Part shown: positions 8,823 through 21,700 of the stretch, piece by piece
How positions within the stretch are numbered: the first letter of the stretch is position 1
Layout: the number at the start of each line of letters is the position of its first letter
Assembly (NCBI GenBank): GCA_012862575.1
Contig: BLSF01000039.1
Location: 1,695-65,694 of the forward strand
Origin: Parietichytrium sp. I65-24A
Taxonomy: Eukaryota; Sar; Bigyra; Thraustochytrida; Thraustochytriidae
Reading direction: 5' to 3'
Length of the DNA: 64,000 nucleotides
The notes under the pieces: generated by a model
What the model was told of the DNA's origin: nothing
Database searches by the model: none
The model's input: the letters and a program-made list of their open reading frames with translations, nothing else
Program-made: the position numbers and the translations under genes

Positions 8823-11732
8823 ATGCGGGTCTTGAATGGGCTGCTGTTGCTGCATGTTGCCCTGGCAGCTACGCGGGATGGAGCACCGGAGAGCAGGGAA
8901 CTTGGCAGCTTGATCGATGGCAAGGCAGTCTCGATTGGTATATCTGTGCCGACTGCGACCCCAACAACCAGGGGAAAGACGCCGGAGCCTACAAAAGCAG
9001 AGAAGACTCCGCAACCGACGAAAGCAGAGAAGACTCCGCAACCGACGAAAGCAGAGAAGACTCCGCAACCGACGAAAGAAGAAGAAGAAGTCACCAACTC
9101 CCCGGTAAGGGATCAGACCAAGCCGACTCCCGAACCCACGCGAACCGCACCAGCATCCTCATCGAAACCCACTTCTACCCCCACTGAGAAACCCTCTGAG
9201 TCGGCCACTCGCGCGCCGATTTCTAAGCCGACGAGTTCACCAACACGAGAGCCAACGTTGAACCCAACACGAGAGCCAACGTTGAACCCAACGCGAGAGC
9301 CAACATTGAAACCGACCCCTAGTCCAAGCTCGGCGCCAACCCACAATCCAACTTTCGAGCCCACCTTTGCACCATCTGAGACTCCGACTGGCTCCCCAAC
9401 ATTGCAGCCGTCAACCTTGAGCCCCACGCCAGGGCCCACGTCTCAGCCGACTGCAAATCCTACAGAGTTCCCGACCCAATCCCCATCGCTTGGGCCAACC
9501 AGGTCTCCAACCACAAGTCACCCGACACAGGTGCCAACATCTTCCCCCACATCGAATCCGACAGGAGCACCAACTACTCGCCATCCAACACAATCCCCGA
9601 CCAATTCTCCGACACCGGAGCCGACCGCATTCCCGACGAAACGTGTGACGCAGAAACCAACGACCAAACCCACGCGAGCGCCAAGTGCAAGCCCAACAAA
9701 AAAGCCCGTCACATCAAAGCCAACTCGTAGCCCGACGGTTGCTCCGAGTCGGAAGCCGAGTGCAGCGCCAACGCAAGCGCCTTCAAAGTCACCGTCCCAA
9801 ACACCAACCCGGCATCCTACCTTGGAGCCAACTTCGTCACCAATCAACCCTGGGCAACCTACTCATGCTCCGCATCCGCCAAGCAGCTTGCCCTCTGTAG
9901 CGCCATCAAAGTCACCCAGCAGCCACCCAACTTTGCAAACCTCAACTAGTTCTCCGACCACGGCCCCGACGGAACAACTGCTACCAACTGGGAGCCCAAC
10001 CTCTGAAAACGAAACCTGCTCTGACAATGTAGTCAATGGGGAAGAAACAGATGTCGATTGCGGAGGCACAGAGTGCCCAACCCGATGTGCAATGGGGAAG
10101 ACTTGCAAATCGACCAGCGACTGCGTGGACACCTTGCTCTGCGCATTTGAGTCGGACCGAGATGGCGCCTGCGCTCTTGTAGACATTTCTGTGAGCACGG
10201 ACCAGCTCGTAGACTGTTCTGAAAAAGCTTGTGAAGAGGGAGACACTTGTGTGGAACTATTGGACGACTCGATGAGATGTGTCCCGCTTGAAAACGTGAC
10301 ACTGACGTTTACCGATTCGGACAGAACAAGTCCCACGGTCGGCCTTGACCTTGACCTCCGTTACGAGTGGTACTCTGGCCTTTCAGCGGCCGCTGTGGCG
10401 CTGGGCGCAGCAGCGTCGCTCTTTGCCGGGGATTGGACGGCTTTTGGAGAGATTGCAGGATACTCTCAGTCTTGCGCAATTGGCGCACAGATGAACCTAC
10501 CAAATGTTCCGTCCACCTATCGCGATTACGCCACTACGTTCTTCTGGACGAATTTGGTTTTCATTCCAATGGGCGATATGGACAGTTTTCGTAAGAACGC
10601 CGCAGGTGACGGTGGCGATGACGATGACAGTGGCGATAGCATCTCTAATGCACGCGATGAGCGGCTGCTCACTGACATGTTGATAACATCTGATGTGTAC
10701 ACGCCAATGGAGAGATTCTCCTTGACGGTCGGGATCGTGCCGAAATATCTCCTGCTAAGCTGTGTACTCGGAGTCATACTAGTGATGTTTGTTTACGTAG
10801 TGGTGGTTTACATCCTCTCCCGTCGAAAGCGAAACAAGGTTCTGGCCGACATCATCCAGGAATCAATTGTCAGGATCCTGTATTACAGCATATACCCGCT
10901 CGTGGTGTTCGCGAGCTACGCGCTGTATCTCGCATTCGTCGAAGATCGGGAGTACGTGTCCGGAGAGTCATGGGAGCGAGCTCTACAAGTTGTGCTGGCC
11001 TTTGTCGTTTTCGGTGCGTGCATTATGTGGGCGATCGTATCGTATTATTTCACTGCTCGGGTTGGTGGCCCAGACGTGAAGTCGTCCAATTTCCGAAGCT
11101 TGCTGCTGGAATGGAAGCGATCACACTGGAGATTCTGGGCTATTAAGTCTACACATAGTGCAGTGCGAGCCATCTTTCTGGGACTTGTTCTCGACCCTGC
11201 GCCAACACAAGCAGCTGTCTTTCTGGCCGCTTCTGTTTTGTACTTGTTGGTCTTGACTCGGGCGCGACCTTATAAACATCACCGTACAAACGTTGTCGCA
11301 ATCTGCGTTGCTCTCCTCTACGTTTTGAGCGCTGTTTTGCCCCTCCTCTTTGCTTTGACTCCGCAACCGTTTCCGAATAGTATGTCTGACGCCCTGGGTC
11401 TGACCCAATCTATTCTGAACACGGTAACCCTGCTGGGGATGTTGATTATAGTGCTAGTGCAAATTGTGGAGGCTCGCAGAGCTCGTCGTGCGGAAGCCGA
11501 CAAGGCTCTTGAAGAGACTCCGGCTCGAGACGAGCAGGGCGAGAAGTGCAAATCCGAAAGAGCCACGAACAGTCCTGCTGGCGACAGCGACGACGAAAGC
11601 CTTGAAATGGACTCGCCGTCTACTCCTGAGGACAATGGTCCTATTGTGTTGAATGCCGAAGAGATACGCTTGATTGAGCGTGAGCTTGGAATGCGCTCGT
11701 CAATCCCCCACGGAAAGATTGTTTCTGTTTAA
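8823..11732 (+). CDS. Pro-Thr stalk protein with TRP/Flc-like membrane domain
   Basis: The first ATG in frame is 8823, giving MRVLNGLLLLHVALAATRDG, a good signal peptide, and a 969-residue product. Residues about 45-395 are a P-T-x-x-P-T stalk with internal repeats. A Cys-rich part follows (about 400-489), opening with D-N-V-V-N-G-E-E-T-D-V-D-C-G-G, a module I know from stramenopile secreted proteins. After it come SAAAVALGAAASLFAG and MNLPNVPSTYRDYATTFFW, then a series of membrane segments (VPKYLLLSCVLGVILVMFVY onward to about residue 885), and a charged cytosolic tail. The membrane part resembles the fungal TRP-like/Flc family (FAD transport or calcium channels), judged by eye. It is probably a plasma-membrane or wall-anchored channel-like protein. 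Its 3' end faces the FKBP gene 192 bp away. Confidence 0.75.
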   Translation: MRVLNGLLLLHVALAATRDGAPESRELGSLIDGKAVSIGISVPTATPTTRGKTPEPTKAEKTPQPTKAEKTPQPTKAEKTPQPTKEEEEVTNSPVRDQTKPTPEPTRTAPASSSKPTSTPTEKPSESATRAPISKPTSSPTREPTLNPTREPTLNPTREPTLKPTPSPSSAPTHNPTFEPTFAPSETPTGSPTLQPSTLSPTPGPTSQPTANPTEFPTQSPSLGPTRSPTTSHPTQVPTSSPTSNPTGAPTTRHPTQSPTNSPTPEPTAFPTKRVTQKPTTKPTRAPSASPTKKPVTSKPTRSPTVAPSRKPSAAPTQAPSKSPSQTPTRHPTLEPTSSPINPGQPTHAPHPPSSLPSVAPSKSPSSHPTLQTSTSSPTTAPTEQLLPTGSPTSENETCSDNVVNGEETDVDCGGTECPTRCAMGKTCKSTSDCVDTLLCAFESDRDGACALVDISVSTDQLVDCSEKACEEGDTCVELLDDSMRCVPLENVTLTFTDSDRTSPTVGLDLDLRYEWYSGLSAAAVALGAAASLFAGDWTAFGEIAGYSQSCAIGAQMNLPNVPSTYRDYATTFFWTNLVFIPMGDMDSFRKNAAGDGGDDDDSGDSISNARDERLLTDMLITSDVYTPMERFSLTVGIVPKYLLLSCVLGVILVMFVYVVVVYILSRRKRNKVLADIIQESIVRILYYSIYPLVVFASYALYLAFVEDREYVSGESWERALQVVLAFVVFGACIMWAIVSYYFTARVGGPDVKSSNFRSLLLEWKRSHWRFWAIKSTHSAVRAIFLGLVLDPAPTQAAVFLAASVLYLLVLTRARPYKHHRTNVVAICVALLYVLSAVLPLLFALTPQPFPNSMSDALGLTQSILNTVTLLGMLIIVLVQIVEARRARRAEADKALEETPARDEQGEKCKSERATNSPAGDSDDESLEMDSPSTPEDNGPIVLNAEEIRLIERELGMRSSIPHGKIVSV
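8995..9312 (+). repeat. In-frame minisatellites in the Pro-Thr stalk
   Basis: A 27-bp unit encoding KAEKTPQPT occurs three times at about 8995-9078. A 24-bp unit encoding PTREPTLN occurs about three times at 9239-9312. Both keep the frame, so the stalk can grow or shrink. Confidence 0.85.
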
Positions 11733-11924
11733 TTGAATTGCATAGTTTCATGGGCCCCGTTTCATCGTTGCACGGGTCCAATTTTGTTCTATTTCTATAC
11801 TTTTACTGATTCATTTTGCAAATTTATTTTCATGACTGATCATAGAGTTCATTTTCAAAAGTTCCGATGGAGCGCGCAGGTTTATCGTTGCGCGGACAAT
11901 TGCCATTAACGCCGAGACTTGCTG

Positions 11925-12430
11925 TTAGTCCGTAAAGGATAGGAGCTCCACTTCGAAAATAAGATCACTGTCTGGAGGAATTCTGTGCATGGAAACGTTG
12001 CCGAGTTAGTGGGTTCTCAACGGAATTCGCTTGAGCAATCGAGCGCAACTCACACTGGTGGATAACCTGTCACACCATATGCCTTGGAGGACGGAATGTG
12101 GATCCGCGCGACCTGACCACGGCTCATCTGCGGTATGCACTCCTCCCATCCTGGAATGACCTGCTTCTCACCAACCTTGAAGGTGAATGGCCGCTGTCTA
12201 GCTCGGCTCGAGTCAAATAGAGTCATGTCTTTCGCCAGGAATCTGCCCTCCAGCGATTCAGCGACATAGCGACACAGGTCAGTCAAGTCTCCCAACATTC
12301 CGAGCATCATCGGCAGCACTCACCCTTCATAGTGCACTCGAACCGTGCAATCTCTCTTTGGATAGTTGGCGCAGTCCCCTGGTCGCACCGTCTCAATTAT
12401 GCACTCCTTCAGCTTGCCGTTGGATTCCAT
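11925..12430 (-). CDS. FKBP-type peptidyl-prolyl isomerase, three exons
   Basis: Reading the minus strand: exon 1 12430-12324 (MESNGKLKEC ... VRVHYEG), GTGAGT donor; exon 2 12242-12054 (FLAKDMTLFDSSR ... AYGVTGYPPV), GTGAGT donor; exon 3 11982-11925 (IPPDSDLIFEVELLSFTD, stop). The introns are 81 and 71 bp, phase 2 at both joints. The 117-residue product matches single-domain FKBP12: HYEG, FDSSRxRxxPFTFKVG, QVIPGWEE, AYG, IPPxxxLIFEVELL. The rapamycin/FK506-pocket residues (Y of HYE, FDSS, VIPGW, AYG, F of IFEVEL) are visible, so catalysis and drug binding are likely retained. Cytosolic; no signal peptide. It shares a convergent 3' end with the Pro-Thr stalk gene. Confidence 0.93.
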
Positions 12431-13705
12431 CTTTTGCGTCTTCAGCTGTCTTCCTCTCTCTCAACTCTCCCCAAAGCTCCTTTGTTCCCGGAACTTGAAA
12501 CCGCTATCGTTGTAATACTATTCGAGCCGTGGAGCCTGCTGCATTCCATGGGCCCCGAGGACTCGCCGTGGTCCTCGTGTACGGTAACGACAGTGAGTAC
12601 TGCAGCTAAGTTGTCACAGTCAGTCCAAAATAAAAAAGATTCACAAGCAAGCAGTAGTGCGAGTGAACTACTAACTCAAAATTCTGAATTCTGTAACGGC
12701 TTCTTCGCGAACATAGAGCTGTTCTATTGCAGAGAACAAAGGTAATCTTCGCCGTGACGCATGGGTGTGGAATTTGGTACTAGTATAATACTGACTGTGG
12801 GTAGGGCTTGGCATAGATAGAAATCGATCTTACACTTGATCCAAATTCCACACCCTTTTGTCCTCCTGTCCTATCGTCAGTCTACTGTATCCACTAGGAG
12901 CAGGTGAAACGAATCTAGAAAAATAGACATCTCCGCTAGTAGTGCTATGGGTTATCCGAGACCCCCTAGTACAACTAAGGTAATCCCTGAGTCCAGCCCT
13001 AGCCTCCCAAAAAAAGTGAAACAGGCAACCAAACCCAAACTAAGACCCTTCGCTATATTTCGCTCTATTCCAGCCTACCCGCAATTAGTCGCCCACTACG
13101 TAGTCGGAACCACGTCGGGAGGTGCCAGTTTGAGTTAAGAGAGTCCTCCCGGACACCAGAGTAAATGCTATCAACCCCTACCGCACTCCCGTGGCCGCTC
13201 CTATGCTTCATTAGGCAGAAAGGTAGCCGCGTTTTGCTGGGAGACAAAGAGAGACAGAATAGGAATGGAGTAAGCGAGTAGGAGGGAGAAAGAGAGAGGA
13301 CACTTTGACACACGCGATACCGTACGCGCACAGCATAGCGCGGACACTGTTAGCTGGGCGAGGAGACTGGCTTCGAACGGGCGGAACCGGAGAGACAGAC
13401 GAGCGGCGCGCACAGACGGGTTCCTGGTTCCTGGGGCGGACAGGAGACAGAGAAGGTGTGCAATCTTGTATAGTTTTGTTCGGTTGTTCGTTTGTACGCG
13501 TGGGAACTCGGAGCGTTAAAAAAAAAAGAAGCAGCCGGCGAGCAGGAGGACAGCCGACGCGAAGTGTGGAGCGTTACTCGGAGTAAACGGTATTTGTAAT
13601 TAGCGGCGTGGGGTTTATGGCGCTGGCGAGAGGAGGAAAGATAAACGCAAGCGCGGGTCACTGGAATAGAAGGAGGAAGAAGATCGACAGAGGCCGGGCT
13701 GAACA
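12431..13705. other. Intergenic, divergent promoter region
   Basis: This lies between the FKBP start (minus) and the MFS transporter start (plus). No coding sequence is convincing. It contains an ATTCTGAATTCTG motif at about 12681 and GAGAGA-rich sequence at about 13240-13300. Both genes probably take their promoters from here. Confidence 0.55.
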
Positions 13706-15241
13706 ATGGAGCTGATCAACAAGTTCGTGTCGCCAGGGCTGCTTGGGTTCGCGGTGGAATTTACGTGGGCGATCCAAGAAGCTGTGATTGTGCCGTATTT
13801 GAAGTGGCTCGGTTTACCGCTCGAGTATTCCGGCATATCGTACTTGCTGAACCCGGTGTTTGGGATCTTTCTGCAACCTTACATCGGATCGCTTTCCGAT
13901 CAATGGGGTAAGCGCAAGCCGTTCGTGGCACTGCTCACTTTGACCGGCGCGAGCGGTCTTCTGTTGCTCATGTTCTCTTACGAAATCGGTGCGACCCTGC
14001 TTCACCAGAGCAACTCCGTGGTAATTGTTCTCGCCTTACTTGGAATGGCAGTGAGTGATATCAGCCACGACTGCCTTCTCGTGCCAGCAAGAGCCATGGT
14101 CCAAGATTTGTGTAAAAATTCAACTGCAGAGAGGAATCGCTTCAATGCCAACTTTTCTAAACTCCAGGTTCTAGGAAGGTTGTTCGCTCTCTTCCTTGGC
14201 GCTTTCTCCTTCGGGCGCTACATTCTTCCAGAACCAATCATCGACCCTCTGCCCCCAGACGCAGGCTCCCTTGTGCATCTGATGGCCTTGGCAGCTATTG
14301 CAATCTGTATATTGATAACAATGTCTAGCCTGGTGCTATACTTTTTGCCCTCTGAAGAAAAGACCAACGAGAACCCTCTGGAGCTCCCGCAAAATACTGA
14401 AGAAGTACCTCTATTGCAACAGAATCAAAACGGGGCTCGTTCGCAACATGGTGCGTACTCCGCCACGGAAACCAACGTTCTCGTTTCAATACCGAATGGT
14501 AACGATCACACGTATTCAACAGACTCGGACCAGGAGAATACTCACGTACCATTTATGACAGCGCGTGAGCGGAAACAGAAGCGACAGATTTTCCGAATCA
14601 TCATGGTCATGCACTTTTATGGCTGGGTGGTAAGCATGTTGCAAACCTTCTACTGGACAGCATTCCTGGAAGGCAAGAGCATCTATATCTACGGAACGCG
14701 GATTCGCATTGCGTTCTTTGGCCTTGCCCTTGGCGCTCTGATATCCTTTATCGCTTCCTTCCATTTGACTTGGCTGAACCGGCGATACGGAGCCCTCCGC
14801 GTGTACGTTGCGGGCGAGCTTGTCTTGATGGGGACCATGCTACTTTTGAACGTTACTGGGTCCGACGAAGGGACCATCGTTGTGGGAGCCCTATCCGGCG
14901 TCTTTTACGTTGTACACGTTAACAACCCGTTTGTGATCCTGCACGCGGGGAGGGACGACGAAGATGACAGCGGCGACGAAGATGACGACCATCCAACGTC
15001 GAACGCATGGATTGTCGGCATCATCTCCGCCTCGCTTCCCGCTGCACAGATCGTCGTCGGCGCCGGTGCAGGCTTCGTTCTTGAAATTGTCTTCGGGGGC
15101 AACTTTGTCAATTTTTTCTCTTTCTTCGGTGCGATTGGGCTAGTTTTGGACGTGGTGTGCATCTACCTCATTCGTCGTGTGTATTCATTCAAGTTTAAAC
15201 CCTCCCTCGAGCGGGTGCGTCTTCAAACTCGTCCCTGCTAA
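13706..15241 (+). CDS. SLC45/sucrose-transporter-like MFS carrier
   Basis: Single exon, 511 residues, starting MELINKFVSPGLLGFAVEF. It has twelve hydrophobic segments in the 6+6 MFS pattern. The first half matches the SLC45/plant SUT pattern: WAIQEAVIVPYLKWLG, then NPVFGIFLQPYIGSLSDQWG followed by KRKPF, the R-x-G-R-R-like loop between TM2 and TM3. A long polar loop (about residues 213-292) separates the halves. HFYGWVVSMLQTFYWTAFLE corresponds to TM7. An acidic run (about residues 416-428, DDEDDSGDEDDD) sits in a loop before TM11. The family moves sugars with protons, so proton-coupled sugar import or vacuolar transport is inferred. The acidic insert is unusual. Confidence 0.85.
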   Translation: MELINKFVSPGLLGFAVEFTWAIQEAVIVPYLKWLGLPLEYSGISYLLNPVFGIFLQPYIGSLSDQWGKRKPFVALLTLTGASGLLLLMFSYEIGATLLHQSNSVVIVLALLGMAVSDISHDCLLVPARAMVQDLCKNSTAERNRFNANFSKLQVLGRLFALFLGAFSFGRYILPEPIIDPLPPDAGSLVHLMALAAIAICILITMSSLVLYFLPSEEKTNENPLELPQNTEEVPLLQQNQNGARSQHGAYSATETNVLVSIPNGNDHTYSTDSDQENTHVPFMTARERKQKRQIFRIIMVMHFYGWVVSMLQTFYWTAFLEGKSIYIYGTRIRIAFFGLALGALISFIASFHLTWLNRRYGALRVYVAGELVLMGTMLLLNVTGSDEGTIVVGALSGVFYVVHVNNPFVILHAGRDDEDDSGDEDDDHPTSNAWIVGIISASLPAAQIVVGAGAGFVLEIVFGGNFVNFFSFFGAIGLVLDVVCIYLIRRVYSFKFKPSLERVRLQTRPC

Positions 15242-16284
15242 TTTCGTCAAATTTAAAGATTGGAGTTAAGCTGAGATGGTTCCCGAAGTTGCAAAACTTA
15301 AATTAACAGCTGCGTGAGACCTGGGCAGCTACATTTATAAAAAGGATCTTAAACAGTAAATTTTAATTATTAAAAAGGCACAAAAAGGCGTAAAGTTCAA
15401 ATCTTTACTTTCACACGAGGATGCAGGTATGTCGAGCCCCTCTTCTTGCTTGCAGATGCTGGAAACCTATCAGGCAATCTCCTGCACTTTACAACCAATT
15501 TCAAAGCGCGGACATGCGGCGCACGCCTTGGAGGTAGAGAACAGCCTCTCGGTCTCCAGAACGTTGACTCCTGGGCCAAAATGTGCTGACAGTGAGATCA
15601 TCCGTCCGAAACTGATTCGATTAATCGCAGTCACCCTCGCGCGTCATAGTGAGCGACCACATCTTCATGTCCTGCCTCTCTGCAACAGGTCGCTCTACTT
15701 GGCCTCCGGGATTCAGGGGAACCCACGAGTCCAGCAAGCTTTTTCCCGCGCCCAAGCCCGTTTCTTGCTCTCTATCTTCACGTTATTTCCACCATTTCAC
15801 CCTTCGTTGTGTCCATCTTCATGGTCCAATCATCGCACTCCACAACGGTGATTCAATAGCCGCTGGGTCCGGAGCTCAGAACCCAAAAGAAAACAGAGTG
15901 AGAACCAATGGCTCGTGCAAGCAAACGGACTGGACTCGCTTGCCATGCACAACTGGGAGCCGCAAGTTTCTCATTCTCATTGTGACCCTCTTGGTCCCGA
16001 ACGTGCACGAACTCGAAAATTTGGGCTTCACACCCTTTCATTCATCTTTTCTCATGTGCACCTAATTCACGATAGGGCGGTTTAAACGGATCAAAAGTCT
16101 TTAGGTCTCGTTATGCTGGTCTTAGGGACGAAAAAACGGACGAAGAACAGAGAGGTGTTCGTCATTGACGTCATTGTGCTGGACAATGATATACTAGGAC
16201 TAGTCAAACGATGACGGCATTAGCCCTGATGAGGGCAAGTCACTGAACAAGAAAAACGGACGAATTGGTTTGAATCAGTTTAAA

Positions 16285-16411
16285 TGTGAGGAGGAATTCT
16301 CCCCTCACAGTCTCTTGTGAGGAGGAATTGCTGACCCTCACAGCGATGGATGTGAGGCAAAAGCGATGCTCCTCACAGCGCGCTCTCTCTCCTCACAACA
16401 GCGGTGTGAGG
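16285..16411. repeat. Array of eight TGTGAGG/CCTCACA heptamers
   Basis: Forward TGTGAGG at 16285, 16316, 16351 and 16405; reverse complement CCTCACA at 16303, 16336, 16371 and 16391. Start-to-start spacing is 13-20 bp. Two forward copies extend to TGTGAGGAGGAATT. It could be a binding-site cluster or a source of alternative hairpins. Confidence 0.85.
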
Positions 16412-16714
16412 GGGAACGTTTAACGGGCACCGCCACCAGTGTCTCACCGGCAGCGCTGCCTGTTTGACGGTTGGGAAAGTTGCTGCCGCAGATCATTGCA
16501 GATCAGGATGTTGGACCACTCCTTTTTTTTCCTTTTTTCCTCTTATCCTTTTATTTTTATCACTGACTGAGCAATCAGAATTCAGACTCGCTCAGTGTAC
16601 TACCAGATCATCCGAATTCGAAATCCAGAGAGTTGAAGTGCTGTGAATGAGTGAATGAAAGAGTGAGAAGAGAATTGCATTCACTGTGAGATGCATTTCT
16701 CTTTTCGCTCGGGT

Positions 16715-16833
16715 AGTACGAGTACTCCCAGTACTGAGTACAAGTACGGGAAACTTGGAGTTTGAACTGATACCTCGACTCGCAAGCTTCCTCCTCTCTT
16801 CTCAAGTTGGCCCCCTCTATTCTCCCTCAGTCC

Positions 16834-16864
<31 letters not shown>

Positions 16865-17332
16865 AGAGACTCCCCAGGAGTCTGCACTTTGAACACGTCA
16901 ATTCCAAATATTCTTTCGATTAATTTTTTTCTTATCGCTCTTCCTCTCCCCTTCCGCCCCATGCGCCTCTCTCGACAGCAAGACCCGGTTAAAAGCCGAG
17001 ACTACTCGGTCGGATAAGGAGGTCATAGTAATCGGCCTCTGCGACTCAGGGAAAAACCGTCGCCCTTGCGAGAAACGGGTGTGGGAAAGTTAGAGAAGAA
17101 CTATGCCGTTCAAAAGTTTGGTCTTCAAACTCCGGGACTGTCAAGGGAAAAAAAAAAAGAAAAAGAAGAATAATGGATTCGCGAGCCTTTTGTCTTTTCC
17201 GTTCTGATTTGAAATCTGAAATCTAAATTCACTGTCGAGTCTGATAAAACCTCGGTCACTGGCGATGGATGGTTTGTAATAGTCAACCTTTTACCGGTAC
17301 TGAGTACCGCTGATTGTCGAGTACCAGTACGG
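16715..17332. repeat. AGTACT/GGTACC palindrome clusters
   Basis: Two clusters: 16715-16748 (AGTACTCCCAGTACTGAGTAC) and 17290-17332 (ACCGGTACTGAGTACC plus GAGTACCAGTACGG). The same motif family recurs in many other intergenic stretches of the window. Confidence 0.75.
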
Positions 17333-20299
17333 AGCAGGCGAGGAGTGAGCGGCCAATGAAGAGCCCAAGATCCGACGCCACCCAGAATTCAGAACAAAAG
17401 CATTGCCGTCACGACAATCTCTCCCGGTCCACGAGTCTCGCGAGGATCATTTGTCACTGTGCATTCACCCATCGACCCATTCATTCATTTCACATTGAAC
17501 AAGAAACATCTGTCAATTTATAAACACAAGACAGTAAACCGCACGAGCAAGCAACATTCAACTTGGAGCTCACCAAGTGCGTCAACGGTTGTGGAGATGG
17601 TGTAAGTGCCACTACTCATTACCCTAGTACTCGGGACCCGTACTGTAGCAATCTGATTGATTTGTGGCGCGCGAAAAGTATAACGGATGGGTGGAAAACT
17701 GCGCGAGCTAGCAAGCTATGTACTGAGTACTGTTGCGCTGGTGCAGCTGCAGCGTGGCACAGCCGCAATGGCGCGGGTGAATGGATAGGATTTTATCAAG
17801 CTCGCAAACTCTGGGGAATAAGATGGAAAGTTCGAGTCAAGCGACATGAACGGCGCCTCACGGCCCAAAGATCGCGGGTCGAGCTAGTACCTTTGCCGTG
17901 CTGGTCCAAAGCGCAGTTTGTTGCGCTTCGAGGGATTCGAGGCCAAGGAAGCCAAGATGGCGCCATGTCGCAAGAGCCCACACATCACACTGGGCGCTTG
18001 AGTCAATTCGAAAGACAGAGTCAACGAATCAATCAAATTTTTGGCCGCGACACATTCAGTATTTCAACAGCTCGTTTCGTTTTCGAGACGGCTAAATTGC
18101 GCACAAGTAGTCTCGGTTTCTGCCTTTCCTATCTTTCCTATCATAAAAACCACATCCCTCAAGGCAATGGACCGGAAACAGTTCTTCACCGTTCCAGCAG
18201 AGCGCTCGACGAGTGACGAATGTCTCCTGGTCTCCACAACTTGCGTCGGAAAAAAAGAAAAAGAAAAAGAAAAAATTAACGGAGCAAAGGTCCCAAATGC
18301 ACAGGTCCAATCCCCGCTCTTCCCTAATTGCTAAAACACTACAACGCTTTCATTTTATACCATTCTTGCGTTTATTTAAATCATTTCTGGCAACACGAGC
18401 ACCGCGCATCAAAAACTGGTCGAAAATGTTTTACTTCTTACGGAAAGGACTTGCGCTTCGTCTTGGACCCCGTACTGGTCCTAAATCCAGTGCGAAACAA
18501 ACCAGGCGTCACACTTTCCAAAGAGGTTGGTTGGGCCGCCAAGACCGGGAAGGTTGAAGAAGAAGAAAAAGAGAAAAGGAAGAAGAACAAGTTCGGAGCT
18601 TGAACTTGCTTGAAGCCTCAAACCTCAACCGACATGTGTTTCCGTTTTTTACAGGGTTTGGTAGGCTCGAGGTAAAGCTGGAGCTTTTGTTCGTTACTCA
18701 GTTTCGAGTCACGGTCACTGTCCCGTGACTGGCTGGGCCATGCTCCATTCCTCATCATTTCCCCTTTCTTGGACTCGCTTTCTCTCGTTTCCTTTAAAAA
18801 TGAGGACTAACAAGAAAAGAAAGCCACTGCATTCCTCGTGTCGTAATATGGGAGGTGACCCTGCAGACTGTACAGTCAAGTGCGTGGAGCTTTGACTGAA
18901 TTTGTATTTTCTCTATACAAGCTTTCCGGTTTCTTTTCGATTTGAGAGATTTTTACTGGCGAGTCCAGTGAAGTGAAGTTAAAATTACGTTACTTGGGTT
19001 ACCTTTTTCGAGGGCTATTTTTTAAACTTTTTCAGAGTTTACAAGCGAGGAGAAGGAGAGATAGAGAGTGGGCGTTGGGTGGGTTGATTTCAAAGGGAGA
19101 AAGTAAAACACCCAAGCAATTCCACACTCATCCGCGTCCAGTACCGTTACCAATAGCAGTATTTAGGAATCAGTAGCGCTTAGGGTCCCAGTAGCAGGAC
19201 TAGCCGACCGGTAGTTACCGGAAAGCGGCGGGATGTTAGGCGTTTGCTACTACCGGAGATAAAGCTGGTGGAGAAGTTCTTCTGCTCGTGGGTAAAGAGA
19301 GCTTTATTCGCTTTTTTTTTGAAATTTATTTAAAAAATAGAGAGTTTACTGTTAGAAAACGCTGAATTGATTGATTCATTGATAGTTTCGATGATAACAA
19401 TGAGTGCACTGCACTATCTTCTCTCGGCGCTTTCGTCCCTCTCCCTCTCTCTCTCTCCTTCTCTCTCTCTCTCTTGTCTGCGGTCACAGACTGCTACGCG
19501 CAAGTGGGAACGTCGATTCGCGCTTGTGTCTCCATCTTCGTCCATCCGTTTGCTCGCCTTTCTCAATGAATTTTGGTCGCGAGTGAAAAAGCAAAAGCTG
19601 TTGCCATCTCTAGCCTAGTCTGCATAGATTGCGTATGGGTTTGGCCAAAGAAGACGTGGAGATGGGGAAGAAGCGGAGAAAGTAAACGCGGTCAACGTTG
19701 TTGAAAATTTGTCTTAATTGGCAAATTCAAGAAATGGAAAGATAGGCTGTTGTGGTTGTGGTTGTGGTTGTTGCTTCGAAAAAGGCTTTTAAATGCTCTC
19801 TTGTAGCCAAATGACGAGTTTTTACTTTCAATTTTTTAACGTAAAATTTCGCACTGCTACTGAATTGATTAGTTGTGGTGTACATCAAATTAAGCGAAAA
19901 AAGCCAAAACTGACGCAACTTTTTCCCAATATTTATTCAAAACCTGAGGCTTATCGGCGACTATCTGACACTACTCATTGCAGTTGGAACTCCTACCCTT
20001 TCCGGCAGCCGGGGTGCTACCGCGCTGCCCTCCTCACAAAAAATGGATTCGCGACGGGTTTCCTCCTAAGCCCCGTCCGCGGTCAGCTAACGTAAACGGT
20101 AGCCGAAGGGCGGGGTGCCGGTGGGGCCGCGGCTATGCGTAGGGGTACGCGGGGGCTAGTGGGGTGCTAATATACGGGTGGAAGATGGCGTAGGAGGTTG
20201 CGGCGGTGGTTGGTGGTTGGGCCAAGTGCATAGAGTTGGCAGACACCTAAAAAAGCAGAGCGCAGCAGTCACTCAACAGAGCACAGCAGTGAGCACTGA

Positions 20300-21700
<1,401 letters not shown>

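Noticed and set aside
16218-16231. Hammerhead-ribozyme-like CTGATGAG
   Set aside because: The motif lies in the loop of a GCCC/GGGC hairpin and no stem II plus GAA follows.
17563-18216. 217-codon frame in the gene-poor region
   Set aside because: No ATG start, no domain, and composition unlike neighbouring genes.
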